Assembly (NCBI GenBank): GCA_031769625.1
Contig: JAUIMM010000601.1
Location: 6,038,001-6,102,000 of the forward strand
Origin: Taudactylus pleione
Lineage: Eukaryota; Chordata; Amphibia; Anura; Myobatrachidae
DNA: 64,000 nucleotides
Direction: 5' to 3'
In this document: one piece after another, positions 33,835-45,746 of the stretch
Numbering within the stretch: position 1 is the first letter of the stretch
Layout: each line of letters starts with the position of its first letter
The notes under the pieces: generated by a model
The model's input: only the letters and a program-made list of their open reading frames with translations
Told to the model about the DNA's origin: nothing
Databases searched by the model: none
Program-made: the position numbers and the translations under genes

Positions 33835-34190
33835 CGTGGCAGTTTGTGAGGCAGCAGTGTCAGAGGAGGAGCCTCGCTGCGTCACGCTTACCTGAGCCCA
33901 CGTTGTAGTGTTCAGCCGATAAACCGGGATCCGTGTGGTGACGGGAAACCCCGTCCGGAGAGTGCGTGTTGGCCTAGAAGTGACGCTCCGATTCGTCCGG
34001 CAGAGGCAGGCAGGTGGAGGCGGGAGCATCATCCAGGGATGGAGCGGCAAAGGCGGAGTTTCTGAGTCCACGTCAGAGGCCAGAGCTGGGCTAGGCTGAG
34101 TGGCCGGAGGCAGTGACAGGCGCTGTAGTATAGGGGGAATTGAGGACACTCCAGCAGTAAGTGATCTCATCACGCCCCCACAGCAGATGC
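33835..34190. promoter_or_regulatory. CpG-rich block inside intron 6
   Basis: Between about 33835 and 34080 I count about 20 CpG dinucleotides, against few in the AT-rich DNA that follows. A GTAAGT donor-like motif lies at 34157 (CCAGCA|GTAAGT). The combination resembles a CpG-island first exon on the + strand. It could equally be the 5' part of an unrecognised repeat. Confidence 0.3.
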
Positions 34191-35559
34191 TCATCGGCAG
34201 CTACTTACAGGCAGACTAAACAATTTCATCTAATTCTGCACGCTCTAGTTTTCACCCCCTGTAATAGTCAGTGACTTGTCCACATCTACTTAGCACCTGA
34301 TATCTAACTGAGGAACAGGAGTCAGCCAGCTCTATCCTCCCTTTGACTCAACCTAGCTAGAGGAAAATATGAAATAAAAGTGGCCACAGAGGAGCATCAG
34401 ACTCAGCTTCAAAGATATTGGAAAAGTTATAATTGTGGATAAATAAAAGTTGTGTTGCACTGAGCTGAGCAACAACAGGAGCAAAGCTACAGGATTGTAT
34501 CACTAAAGAGGAGTTAAGGCAATTCAGCTATCGGAATATTGTACCATTGCTAGCCTGTGTTATCACTGCTACTAGTGAGAGACTATAGACAAGTAGCATA
34601 AATAACTAACTTCAGCTCAGGGAGATACAGACTTGCAACAAAAGTATCTTTAAGAAACTTTTCAGGCTGCCAATCTAATTTCTGTATACAACCATATAGC
34701 AGCAAATATTGTCAACTGAAATCCTCGGTAGGAGTCAATTGTATTTCAATTCAACCGTAGCTTCTCTCTAAGACACTTGATAGAGAATTGTCTACTAACC
34801 CGAGCAACACCCTCCTGTGCACCAACTGAGAAGTAGCGCTATACAAATTACTGAACTAATACTATATGGCCAAGATAACTGAGTTATAGAATATATAAAG
34901 TAGATTGTTAACTAGAATTTGTTACTGTAATTGCATAATATACTTAACTTGATCAATCAGGTAATAGCTGAAAAAGGAAAAGTTGTTAAGATAAATACGT
35001 TGATTATACTAACCTTTTTTAAAAACGCTAGGTTGTCGATGAGGATTGACGATCGTAGTCGATGTGGAGTTCCTGAAAAATAAAATTGTTGAATGGTTGC
35101 TGAATTGTTGATAAAGTAATTGATTTGAAATACCAATTGTTTTGTGAAAGTGTGACTTAATTTTGCTTGTTCTATCACTCCCATTAATAAAATAAGTGTT
35201 CCGTTGATACAGATCTATAACAAGTATTGCCTCAATCCTTACCTCTATGGAACGATCTCTAGAATCAAAACTTAACCTTAGCAACCTTGTTATTGACTAG
35301 GATAGTCATATCACAATTTTTCTCATCACAGTTCTATCCATGTCATGGTATTTGTTTACATGTGGAATGTTTACCACTTTATCTTATCTAAATGTAATTT
35401 TTTTTTCAAACTTTTTGAATAATTTTGGACTGCTTGTAGAGCTAGTCACTCCAGTGCACCGTCTCCGTCCTTATAAAGGGCTGTTCTTACACCGGATTTA
35501 AAACAGAAGTTTCTGAACTCATCATATTATTCTGGCTCTTCTTTATCTTCAGTATGCAG
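34191..35559. other. intron 6, no element recognised
   Basis: AT-rich. Open frames on the minus strand at 34957-35284 have no signature. Confidence 0.45.
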
Positions 35560-35960
35560 GGCCTGATTCAGAGATATACACTAATGCCACCTCAGTTGTG
35601 AAAATGTATGCATCGGCTGTGCGAAAATATGCAAATGTTGCAGCCACATGGATTTGTATTGAGACGCACACCATTCACATTGCAAATCCAAGCGACTGCA
35701 TACAAAGACAGAGCATCGTTACAGATCGTTACAGATCCATCGATAATCGGATATCTGAGTAACCCTATGGTCTCACAGAATGGCTGCGGGCCATTTTTAC
35801 TGTGAGACTAGACTCTAGTGCCCGGAGTCTACTAATGCCCCGGTGGCTGGCCAGCCGCGTCAGTCGGCGGCCAGGCCACCGGGGAGAGAGGAGGGGGCCC
35901 CGCACGGGGAGTGCACATGGGCCCCCTCCTCTCTTAAGACGCCCCTGGATACAGGGCTAA
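35560..35960. mobile_element. one-ended GGCCTGATTCAG fragment followed by a GC-rich inverted repeat
   Basis: GGCCTGATTCAGAGATA at 35560 is one end of the CNNNG clan (flank TGCAG) but no right end was found. Further on, 35840-35935 has inverted segments (CGGTGGCTGGCCAGCCG, GGAGGGGGCCCC against GGGCCCCCTCC). Confidence 0.45.
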
Positions 35961-36135
35961 ATGTAATAGAGCGCAAGACGGCGCCGCTATGGGAATACAT
36001 GCGAGTATTCCCATACTTTTAAAACAACAAGCATATTAAAGGCAAAACCAAGTACATTGAGTACTGTTTGTAATATATAATGCAGCTGTTGAGTCTTTTT
36101 TTTTTTTTGTAATTCTTATCTTTAATGTCTTTTAG

Positions 36136-36212
36136 TTGATCGCCCTCCACTGGAAACATCACGTTATGTCTATGTGCCATCTAAACATTCGGACAAGATG
36201 GGGTTTGACGAG
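36136..36212 (+). CDS. COLGALT2: COLGALT2 exon 7
   Basis: The acceptor is TTTAATGTCTTTTAG. The exon completes the Ile codon split by exon 6, then reads DRPPLETSRYVYVPSKHSDK and MGFDE. In the family this is the linker to the second transferase domain, whose first residues (FMINL) would begin the next exon. 77 bp, ends in phase 0; donor GAG|GTTAGT, a weaker GT donor. The next exon was not found in the remaining 27.8 kb, so intron 7 is very long or the gene is interrupted. Confidence 0.95.
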
Positions 36213-36498
36213 GTTAGTTTTTGTCTTTGGCATTATTCTCTGTTATACACTAAGCTTACTTTTATATGACGCTTGAAACAATGCTTACTGTATTGTTTGT
36301 GCGGCCGAGCAATGTGAGCATTTGGGAATTAAGCCTGTCCGATAGTTTCTCTATGCAGTGTGCTCTCTGTGCATTGTGTCTGGCTATGGGCTATCTGTGA
36401 CAGGCATTTTGCCATAGAATCTTTGTGCAGTGTGACTAGACATGGCAGGGAAAAGGTAGGAAATATATTTATTTTAAGGTACAAATGTTGTGACACAG

Positions 36499-36934
36499 GG
36501 CCTGATTCAGCGATGTACTCAAACCTGTTCTGCACATGTGCTGAACGGTTTCTGTGAGAACGCTTGCAGTGCCCCCAAAGCCACAACATGATCGACATGC
36601 TGCAGCTGTTTGGAGACAGGGTGGGGGCAGCAACGGGGGCTGTTTTACAAAACGGGGGCGTGTGCTACTATTTTGTAGGCGTGCCGGGGCCAGGGTCTGT
36701 GTCTTCCTAAGCAGATTTCTTGGCCCCTGCTGAGCAGTTCCGCCGCTCAGTCTGGGTAATTTTAAAACCTACTCAGAAGGGTGATGACTGTAGCCATTAC
36801 GACCGATGGTCGCGATGGTGATCCGATACTGCGCAGCATTTGTATCAGTGATGCTGGCTTTTGTCAAAAGACGCCTCCTGCTGCATTAACATATGCAGCA
36901 GCAAAGCTAACAGCGTCCATCTCTGAGTCAGGCC
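36499..36934. mobile_element. CNNNG-type MITE (TSD CACAG)
   Basis: GGCCTGATTCAGCGATG at the left, TGAGTCAGGCC at the right. CACAG lies exactly on both sides (36494-36498, 36935-36939). 436 bp, same subfamily as 22787-23260 (CTGCAT..., GACCGATGGTCGCGATGGT in the interior). Confidence 0.88.
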
Positions 36935-36939
36935 CACAG

Positions 36940-37590
36940 TGCAGAACCTCTGGTACACCCCTTCCAATGAATGATCACACACTTGGAGGGACTAAATAGC
37001 TTAATTTGTCAACAAATATATGTCAGTTTTCAGGGGAATTTCTCTAAAAAAGTTCAATAATAGGTGAAATGTTGTGGGACAGTATGTGGAGGGTTTGTAT
37101 TGACGGATGATGGGTTTTTGAAATTGAGGATAAAAGGTAAAAGTGTTTATTTCAACCTATTATAGACGTGTATAAAAACACTAAAAAGCTACTAACCAGA
37201 CATTTTTGTGTACCCCACAATGCTGGAAAGACCTCAATTTGCTATAATTTTTCCACCATTGATAAACAAGTGCATACGTCAGCCATTTGACACCTTTTTA
37301 AAAACCTCCGGCACTTTCCTTATGGCCACTAACAGCCTTCTATATGGTCCTGTTGTCACTTTTTTGGGGTCCAGGATGGTTTCCCCACTTTTCATGCACT
37401 TTTCCCAAGTCATATTTTGTAGAAAAGTAACGTAAGCTTGCAATGAGTTTTGCAAATTGCCCTTTCTAATTGGATCTCGCATTTATCGGGTGAGCACATT
37501 TGTGCAATGTCTGTGAGCTTCATGAACCAAACTCATTCCTAATTGGATTTGGATTGTCACTCGCACCATCCCAAACTGCCATTCACACCT
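36940..37590. other. intron 7, no element recognised
   Basis: No gene or repeat recognised. Open frames at 37208-37482 overlap on both strands and have no signature. Confidence 0.45.
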
Positions 37591-39062
37591 CTACCACTTG
37601 TCACTCACACATCCCACATATACCTCCTCCACATGTCTAAAAACACTTACCTCCCCAACCAGAGCCGGCAGGGGTATGACGCGGTGAAGACCATGCTCCT
37701 GAGAGCTAAATTCAAGAGGAACAGGGAAGAGAGACAATAGAGTTTTAGGCAAACAAGTGTAAGGGGGCAGGTGGAGTGAGAGGAGGAAGTCATTTGGGAT
37801 GGGGCAGGGAAGGAAACACGTGATAGGAGTAGAGGAACAGATGGGGCTGGTGGAGCATAAGAAGGGAGATAACTCGGATGGGGCATGGCAGGTAATCATC
37901 AAAAATTGAGTTTTGAGAGAGTTGAAAGAGTGGATTTTGGAGCAAATTAAACAAGATCCAAGCAGCACAGAGAAAGTCCTGAAGTTAGGAGTGTGAGATG
38001 GTGATAGGCAGAGCCGGCCCTAGCCAAATTAGTGCCCTAGGCAAGATTTTGGGTGGTGCCCCCCTGGGATCCTGAAAAAGCTTGTGGTCTCACAGAAGGA
38101 GCGTGGTCTCACTGTGCTGTCGCCCCTTTTCCCATTGTGCTGCACTCCCAGCACACCTCACCCACCACAGCACCCATCACAGCACTCTTCTCCCAGCACA
38201 GTACCCCTCACCCAGCAACCCTGTCCCAGCACAGCAACCCTCACCCAGCACAGCACCCCTCTCCCAGCACAGCACCCTTCACCACTCTCCCAGCACAGCA
38301 ACCGCGCTAACCACTAGCCGTCGTCCAGGTGACCCATCCCAACGAACCGCCGCTGGCTATTCCGCCGCTGCCTGCTCACTGTTTGCTGCTGCCAGGCCCG
38401 ATCGGATATGTCAGCTGAGCTCTGATCATGGCGCTGAACATTGACAGTAGTAGCTACCATAGTTTCTGCCCAGAAGCAGGTGCTCCGGCCGTGCCTGCCC
38501 CAAAGCTCTGCTGGCCTAAGGCGGCCTTGGGTGCCCCTAGGCATTCCAAATGCCCAAGGCATTTGCTTAGTTTGTCTATGCCTAGGGCTGGCTCTGGTGA
38601 TAGTAGAGGAGAAATGAAGGACATTGACTGAGCAGAGTAGGGGAATATTTCTTGACAAGGTCAGAGATGCAGAAGTTGGAGTCATTTAAGAGGGATTAAT
38701 AGTTGTGGGTTAGCAGCCTGAGTTGAGAAACAATGCAGGTCTTTGCAGAAGGGCACAATTAAAGAAGAATAGAGAGAGTGGAAGATTAATTACACCCCTG
38801 CATTCTGCATAGATTGCAAAGGGAACAGACATGTGAAAGTCAGGCCAGAGAGGAGGCAATTCCAATAATCTAATGAGATGACAAGAGCTTGGAAAACGAT
38901 TTTGGTGATATCCAGGAAGAAGAAAGGGCAAAGGTTTAGGGTTACAGCATTGGGTGATGCATAGAATGTGGAGAGTGAAGTTGAGGGTGGATTCAGATAT
39001 GACCTACAGTCAGGCACGTAGGGAACTGGGCCGAATCCCAGTACGTTACATGGCCTAATCAT
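37591..39062 (-). pseudogene. truncated LINE, reverse transcriptase C-terminal part, split by a hAT element
   Basis: On the minus strand, about 39000-38800 reads ALVISLDYWNCLLSGL and then LQSMQNAGV. In CR1/L2/Rex-type LINEs the pattern is 'R-[LI]-D-Y-C-N-[SA]-L-L-x-G-L' followed by 'L-Q-x-x-Q-N-A-A', at the end of the reverse transcriptase. The 3' part continues past the insertion 38009-38596 to about 37591. Frame is broken at several places. The exact clade cannot be decided by eye. Confidence 0.6.
38009..38596. mobile_element. hAT-like MITE (TSD GTGATAG)
   Basis: CAGAGCCGGCCCTAG at the left pairs with CTAGGGCTGGCTCTG at the right (14 of 15). GTGATAG is repeated at both flanks (38001-38007, 38597-38603); the eighth base is G or T. 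The interior has a C-rich tandem run of CCCAGCACAGCACCC units at 38150-38300. It sits in the LINE fragment. Confidence 0.87.
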
Positions 39063-39757
39063 GGGAGGTGCGGTCTCCCCACCCCCGCTTTGGGAAAAAA
39101 GTATTTGCAGCGGCGCTGTGCGTGGAACAGGGAGACATATTCAGCTCCTCAGCCAGGGGAAATCTTTGTGATCACCTCCGCCCCTTCCACACAGACAGAG
39201 GAGACTGCTGCTGCATGTGCTGGGCTGTGGAGAGAGGTTGCTGCTGACAGGTAAGAGGGAAGGGGGGGCACGGCGGACTTGGAAATATACATATCTTCTT
39301 CATAACATCCTCCAAGACATTCCCCATCACTGCATCTATTTCATCCCATTTCTTTAACCCAGATCTCCTTGCTGCAACCATTAATTCTGTCCTCCCTCCA
39401 TCTATGATTCTTTTTCCATAATCTTAAAAAGCCCTTTTAAGTTTTTTGAACATTGGTTTTACATGGAAATATACAGTATAAAGGCAATCATTTTTAGTTC
39501 TTCCCAAATGTTAGAGTTGCCACTGCCATAACATATATGCATGCAAAGATACTTTAGCAGCACTTCCACCAGGGACCTCTCTGTGTCTGCCCTGCCTTGC
39601 GGGTGGATCAGTGCACCGCATGGCGAGTGGACCTACCAGTAGATGCAGCGCTTTTCTTATACTTACCTTCACTGAGCCATTGTGCCTACCCGCTCATTGC
39701 TCATCCAATGCCTTGGCAAACTTGGACAGCAGCAGTAAGAGATCTGTAGGAACTCAG
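39063..39757. other. intron 7, no element recognised
   Basis: No gene or clear repeat. Confidence 0.4.
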
Positions 39758-40340
39758 GAGCTCATTCAAACCCTCTAGCTAGGATGCGATCACTTGTAGC
39801 TGACCGATAGTTGCATTCTGCGCATGCATTGCAAAGCGCGTGCCCAAACCACTGCGAAAGATCAGAATGCGTTCACTCGTTGCGCATAGACAGCCCAGCA
39901 GAATGAGTGACAGGAGAAGCTGTTTGAGGGTGGTGACAGGGGGTGTGGAGCTGCGAACGCAGGCGTGCCTGAGTGTTTCAACGCTATTTCATTGGCTTGC
40001 GTAATTAAAAGGCAGCATCAAAGTACACGTCACTAGGTTGTATTTCACACTGAAGTGACCGCAGTGCTTGCAGCAAGGTATAGTCAACCTCAAGCGCTGC
40101 GATCGCATCCAATGTTGGTCGATGTACCAATGTTTTCATGCACTTCCAGGAGATGACGTGCACAACTGGGCATCTTATGAATGGTGGATGGGCGTCTGCA
40201 TACACTAAGTGATCGCACGCCAAGACATAGTGGGAGTGCTAATGCCTTGCCGTGCAATCGCCTGCCTTGCTGGGGGTGCGCTGGATTTGCAGACGCAGGG
40301 TGCGAGCGAACACATCTAGCGAGAGGGTCTGAACGAGCTC
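39758..40340. mobile_element. CNNNG-type MITE, GAGCTC subfamily (TSD CTCAG)
   Basis: GAGCTCATTCAAACCCTC at the left, GGTCTGAACGAGCTC at the right. CTCAG exact on both sides (39753-39757, 40341-40345). 583 bp. The interior resembles the element at 54531-55087, e.g. CAGCATCAAAGTACACGTCA and the inverse of its CTTGCGGTACGGTATAG stretch. Confidence 0.88.
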
Positions 40341-40469
40341 CTCAGACTCTTTTCTACGATTCTTTTGCACACCTTTGACAGTTGATAATAACTACTTAAA
40401 CGCACAGAACAAATTGTTTTCCAACCATAAGATATAATTATGTAAATCACAAACTCTCTATCCTCTCTG

Positions 40470-41444
40470 AAAACGTATTCTACTGTCCCTGCAGCCCCCG
40501 CGGTGGCTTGGGGGCGCGCAGAACAAGGGCGGCACCGGCGTCAAAGACGTGAGGGGAGAGAGGCAGCCACGCTGACTGCTGTACCTGCGCCGGAGATTGG
40601 ACTGAAACTGGAGTCATGGTCAGGCGGGCAGCGGGCGTGTGGGAGCCGGCGTGGTGAAACAGGGCTGGCTGGGCAGCGGCTGCTCCTCCTGGTTGTGTGT
40701 CACTGTGTGACTGAAAGTGCAGTGCTGAGGAGCGGGGGCGGCCTGCAGGGGCATGGGAGCCGATGGTCGGTGATACAGGGCTGGGCACGGCTGCTCCTGG
40801 CTGTTTGTCACAGTGTGTGACTGTCAAGACAGTCATTGATCATCATCCTGATTCCAGAGGTGAGGACCATGGGCAGCCTGTAAGGGCGTGGGAGCTGGCA
40901 GTGAATGATACAGTAGTTATGTTTTTTTGTGTGTGTAAGGGGCACTGCATGAGGGGGGTGGCTGCTACTGGGGACACTGTATGGGGGGGGCCGCTATTGG
41001 GGCACTGTACAGGGTGGGGCCGCTACTAGGGGCAATGCATAGTGGGGTCTACTACTGGGTCACTGCATAGGGGGACTACTACTGGGGGCACTGTATTTGG
41101 GGACTACTGGGGGAACAACTTCTGGGGGCACTGATTAAAGGGGCACTACATAGGGGGACCACTACTGGGGCACTGTATAAGGGGGGGTGCTACTAGGGCA
41201 CTGTATACGGGGGTGCGCTACTAGGGGCAATACATAGTGAGGACTACTACTAGGGGCACTGTATACGGGGGACTACTACTGAGGCCAATGCATAGGGGGA
41301 CCACTTCTGGGGGCACTGTATAAGGGGCATTGTTAATGGGGCACTACTGTGAGCACTGCATAGCGGACCACTACTGGGGGCACTGCATAGGGGTGCCCAA
41401 AGTATATTCTTACACCTGGGCCCACCACTCTAGTTCGGCCACTG
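40470..41444. mobile_element. hAT-like relative of 30827-31938, left end not resolved
   Basis: The right end CTAGTTCGGCCACTG (41430-41444) is close to the right end of 30827-31938 (CTAGTTCCGCCACTG). Before it lies the same kind of tandem array (GGGGGACTACTACTGGGGGC units, 40935-41395) and the phrase CCCAAAGTATATTCTTACAC. The left end should be near 40470 but I do not see CAGTGGCGGAAC there. Confidence 0.65.
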
Positions 41445-41730
41445 CTGGCGGTGGCTTTGCTTGCCCGGGGTGGTCTTTCTGGAGGTTGGTTGCCTGGAGA
41501 TGGGGGTTAGCTGCTCGGTAATGTGGCTGTGGGAGGGTGGTTTACCTGGGGTACCCCGTTAGTGGTGTGGCCATGGGGGTTGGTTGCCAGGGTCTGTCTC
41601 CTACACTTTCATCCTGGCTCCTAGATTTTAGAAATATTTGTCAAAAATATTTGTTAAATCTTGTGCTGAGGCCAGCTCTCCCTCTTCTGTTTTCACAATG
41701 GGATTGATTTTCCTTATTAAATTTTAAGTA

Positions 41731-42058
41731 AAGGTGTGCATCCACTACCCGACTATGGAAAGACAGTACAATTACAACATCGTAATCGTACAGTCGTTCC
41801 TGATCCCCTGTAGTGCCTACACTGAACGATATGTCATTCAGTGTAGGCACCCTCCCTCATCCCTGAACATGGTGAATCTGCCATTATCAGCAGATTGACC
41901 GGCATGTTCAGGCGGTGATTAATGTCGGAAACCACCAGTGGGAGTGCGCATTGCTGGTCATTTCCGTTATCATAGTACAAGATTAATGAGTGATTGAACG
42001 ATTACGATGTCGTAATCGATTAATCGCTCATTAAAAACGCCTAATGGATACGCGGCTT
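41731..42058. mobile_element. fold-back MITE, second copy of 27853-28191 family
   Basis: AAGGTGTGCATCCAC at the left pairs with ATGGATACGCGGCTT at the right. It shares CAGTGTAGGCACCCTCC and CATGTTCAGGCG-type blocks with 27853-28191. Confidence 0.75.
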
Positions 42059-43060
42059 TAGCTATTCTGTCACTAGCTCAAATGTAACTAATTGCTTCCT
42101 GCTATACCTTTTACACTATCAGGGGAAAGCTTAGCACAGTATAAAGCCCAACATGAAAATTCTAATATATTATTTATAGGTGCTTCTTCTCTCTTACCAT
42201 GGGGAAGCTTTTGGGAATTTATTTTTCGTTCCCCCATCCTGATGGGTTCTCTTTAGTGGATGAGGAAACAGTACCTGCTTTATAAAAGTGATTGGAGAAA
42301 AGCAGAGGACCAGAATATCTTCCAATCAGTCTCTTCATACATTGCGTACAGCTTTTCAAACATTTTGCTGATAGAACTGGTCATGTGCCTCGTTACCCAT
42401 ATCGGGCAACAACATTACATTAACATGCAGTAGATGTGAGTTCTGTTTATGTTACTGCTTTACCCTTTTAGAAGTAGACACCTGTCTTCCTCCAAGCTTG
42501 ACTCAGGCCCAGAACTTCAGCGCTACATGCATGCTAATATAATACAATAATATATTGTTACTTCATTGATTTGACTGTGACTCTAAAGAACCTCAGGCAA
42601 CTAGTCGTAGTAGACTTTTCCCCTTAGCTCCCTTCATCTGCCACTGTACATGGGGATATTATTTATCAGCTAGTACAGACTCCATGAGGCTTATTACAAA
42701 CATTGCCCACAGGTGAGAATACGCAGTAAAACCATTAGAAAACAATCAGAAATTTACTTCCTTGTCTAACTTACATTAAACAGATAAATATAATGTCAGA
42801 TTGGTTGCTATGGTTTTTGTTCAGATTTCAGCAATAGGAAAATTATCCTCCTAGAACCTCTGACACATAGAAGGAAATTTGTGACTAATTTAATTTTTGC
42901 AGATGCAAATCCTGGCACATATGAAATATACATGTACACTACTAATTCATTGCAATTAGTTAACATGCAGGCTGCATGTTTGCTGCATTTGCTATATATA
43001 AATATATGAATTAAATGCAGTTACACAGATATCAGTCATTTTAGAGCAGTGGTTCTGAAA
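42059..43060. other. intron 7, no element recognised
   Basis: AT-rich intron DNA. At 43045 GAGCAGTGGTTCTGAAACTC is one end of a Charlie-like hAT MITE whose other half resumes after the insertion at 43066-43667. Confidence 0.45.
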
Positions 43061-43065
43061 CTCTG

Positions 43066-43667
43066 GGCCTGATTCAGAGCCGCTCGTAAGCGGCCGCTCG
43101 TTTGCTCCGAGCGATGTTCGCACATCTGCGCATGCATATGGGTTGTAATTGTAATGCGCTTGCGCCAACCAGTCAGTGTGGTCGGAAATCGTGTGCTTGC
43201 AAAATAGCGAATGCCTGCTAATTTGAGTGACAGAATGAGGCGTTTGTGGGTGGTAACAGGGGAAGGTGCTTGAAAACGGGGAGTGGAGATCCGAACGCAG
43301 GCGTGCCAAACGGTCAAAACGGGCGTTTAATGGGAGTGCATAATTAACAAAGCAGCGTCATCGACCACGTCACTTGGTTGTCTTTTAGCCTGAACTGCTT
43401 GCATAATTGCGGTAGGAAAATGCTACCACAAGAATAGCGAGCAGTTCATACGCCTTTCGATGTACTCAATTAATCTCATAAATAGCGGAGATGACGTATG
43501 ATGCGAGCGGCCAAGGGGCGTCTTTACAAAATAGCGAGCGCATGTTTCATTCGCTCGCTCAGACATAGAGGCGTCAACACACCGCAAAGAGCGAGCGCTC
43601 AATTTAAATATCCGGCCCCTTTTTTAGAACGACCGTCCGCAAATAGCATCCAGCTCTGAATCATGCC
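43066..43667. mobile_element. CNNNG-type MITE, about 600-bp subfamily (TSD CTCTG)
   Basis: GGCCTGATTCAGAGCCGCTC at the left, AGCTCTGAATCATGCC at the right. CTCTG exact on both sides (43061-43065, 43668-43672). 602 bp, the same element as 13904-14499. Confidence 0.9.
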
Positions 43668-43672
43668 CTCTG

Positions 43673-45130
43673 TCCTCTTCTATACCACACCCCAATTGGG
43701 TTCCAGACTATAGATAGACAGTTAAAAGGACGACAGTGTCTAGACAGACACCGGGGGGTAAATTTACTAAGCTGAGAGTTTGCAAACTCTGGAGATTTTG
43801 GGCATTTTTTCCCACTCTCAAATTTACTAATGTCAAACTCTGGAGAGAGATCTCCATTGCTACGGGAAAATACTGGAGAGTTAGCAAACTCTCTTCAATT
43901 CACCATCGGCAAAACTCGAGAACTTTTTCACTGGTGAAGATAGGATTCCAGAATTCACCAAGCAGAGAGTTTCTAAACTCTCATAAGAAGGGATAACTCT
44001 CCTGTAAAAACTTGTGAAAAAAATACACCTGCCTGTAATCTGAGAGTTTGGCAGAAACATACACAGATTGCTGTGATCCATGTATGTTTCTGCCTGTAAA
44101 TATAGAAAAAAAATTAAATATATGAAAAAAAATTACAGAGAGTACCCCCCCAAAAGCATAACAAGCTCAGGCTTGCCAGCCAGTCCTGATTTCTAAAATT
44201 ACGGGGAACAAAATGTGTAGGGTTCCACCGTAATTTAGAAACCAACACCAGGCTGCAGGGCCAGTCCTGGTTTTAAATATAGGGGGGAAAGAATTGCGTA
44301 GGGTCCCCCCCTATATTTAAAACCAGCACCAGACCCAAAATGACCGGGCTGAAATGCCACAGCCACACCCGTTTTTTTACAGGTACAACACAAGCAGCTT
44401 ACACATATGTCACTGATATGTGCAGGCTGCTTGCTTGGGGGAGTTTTGCAGAGAGAAGACACTGCAATCTCGGGTGAGTCATCGCCTGCAAAACCTGCTA
44501 CTCGGGAAAGAAATCTCGCTCTGCTTCACCATCGGCCATCTCACTCTCAGCTAAACTCACTTCTTTGTAAATTTGCGAGTCTCAGGAGCTTCAAATCACC
44601 CAAGTTTAGGTGAAGCCAAACGAGTTGGAAAAAAAGCACATTGTCGATCTCTTAACTGTCTATCTTTTATACCACACCCTCTCAAACTCGGTCCCCAGGA
44701 CCCCACACAGCTCACATCTCCAGGTCACCCAGCAGGTGCAAAGGTGTATTCATTACTCAATTACACATTTTAAAAGATCTACAGGAGGAACTAATTATTT
44801 AACTTATGGATCTGTGAGGAGACCTGGAAAACATGCACTGTTTGGGGTCCTGAGGGCCGAGTTTGAGAACCTGTGTTTTAGAGTGTTGTTTGTATATATT
44901 AGTTTTTGTGCTGTTCAGGGCCAAGGCTTGAAAGGGGCCTCAGACTTCCCCATTCAAACTCAGGTGTCTGCCTGTGACCTTCACAAGAAATCAAGCAAGC
45001 TTGCTAAGGGGTTAACCTATACCTATTAGTCAGGCTAGAGCTGGGGAGGAGCTTAAAGTTTAAAAGGCTTGTGTTCCCTGCGATCTGGGTGATTGATGCT
45101 GGGGAAGCTGGCCGGTCTAATAGAGATATG
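43673..45130. mobile_element. cluster of nested MITE pieces
   Basis: 43755-44585 starts GTAAATTTACTAAGCTGAG and ends CTTTGTAAATTTGCGAG, with several AGAGTTTGCAAACTCT palindromes. Inside, 44185-44340 holds two fold-backs (TTCTAAAATTACGG / CCGTAATTTAGAA and GGTTTTAAATATAG / CTATATTTAAAACC). 44680-44885 has CTCAAACTCGGTCCCCAGGA pairing with GGGCCGAGTTTGAGAACC, a Charlie-like hAT MITE. No gene. Confidence 0.6.
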
Positions 45131-45137
45131 AACTGTG

Positions 45138-45643
45138 GCCCTGATTCAGAGCCGGACGCTCTGACAGAGCGCTCGCACTAAATCAGGGCCGTCCTTCCTG
45201 ATTTTAGAGCGGCTTCCTGGCCGCTCGCATAGCTGTGGGTGACCACCCACAGCTATATCGAGCGGCCAAAAAGATGGTCGCGATGGTCAAGACCATCGTG
45301 ACCATCGGGCTTGCGACGAGACCCTTGTGGTAGGGTCTCGTTGCCGCAAGCCCTGGAGTGCTTTCAGCTCTATCAGAGCCGGCCCCAGACGGTAGGCGTT
45401 CCCATGGGAACACCTCCATCTGGGCAGCAACGCCCCCGGCACGCCCACCAAAGGGGGCGTGCTGTCACTCACCATCGACAGCACACCCCCTTTGTAGCGA
45501 GACCCATAGCGATGGCTTGGCCGTCGCTATCCGGGTCTCGCGCATGCACACGACGGAGCCGGCTCCCTCGTGTGCATGCGCACTGGGCCAACATCGACCC
45601 ATTTGCGAGCGCTCAGCGATCGCGAGCGGGTCTGAATGAGGCC
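45138..45643. mobile_element. CNNNG-type MITE, GACCATCGCG subfamily (TSD CTGTG)
   Basis: GCCCTGATTCAGAGCCGGAC at the left, GGTCTGAATGAGGCC at the right. CTGTG exact on both sides (45133-45137, 45644-45648). 506 bp. It contains the hairpin AGCTGTGGGT-GACC-ACCCACAGCT and the inverted pair GATGGTCGCGATGGTC / GACCATCGTGACCATC. Confidence 0.9.
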
Positions 45644-45746
45644 CTGTGTTAGTACTCCCAGAATTTCAGTCAGACCTCTTAATTTGGAGCAGCTTCCCCA
45701 GGATCCCAGGAGAAATAGACAACCTTCTTGGATCTCGTCTACACTC

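Noticed and set aside
34957..35284. Possible exon or retroelement fragment on the minus strand
   Set aside because: Residue composition is typical of AT-rich chance frames and no motif is present.
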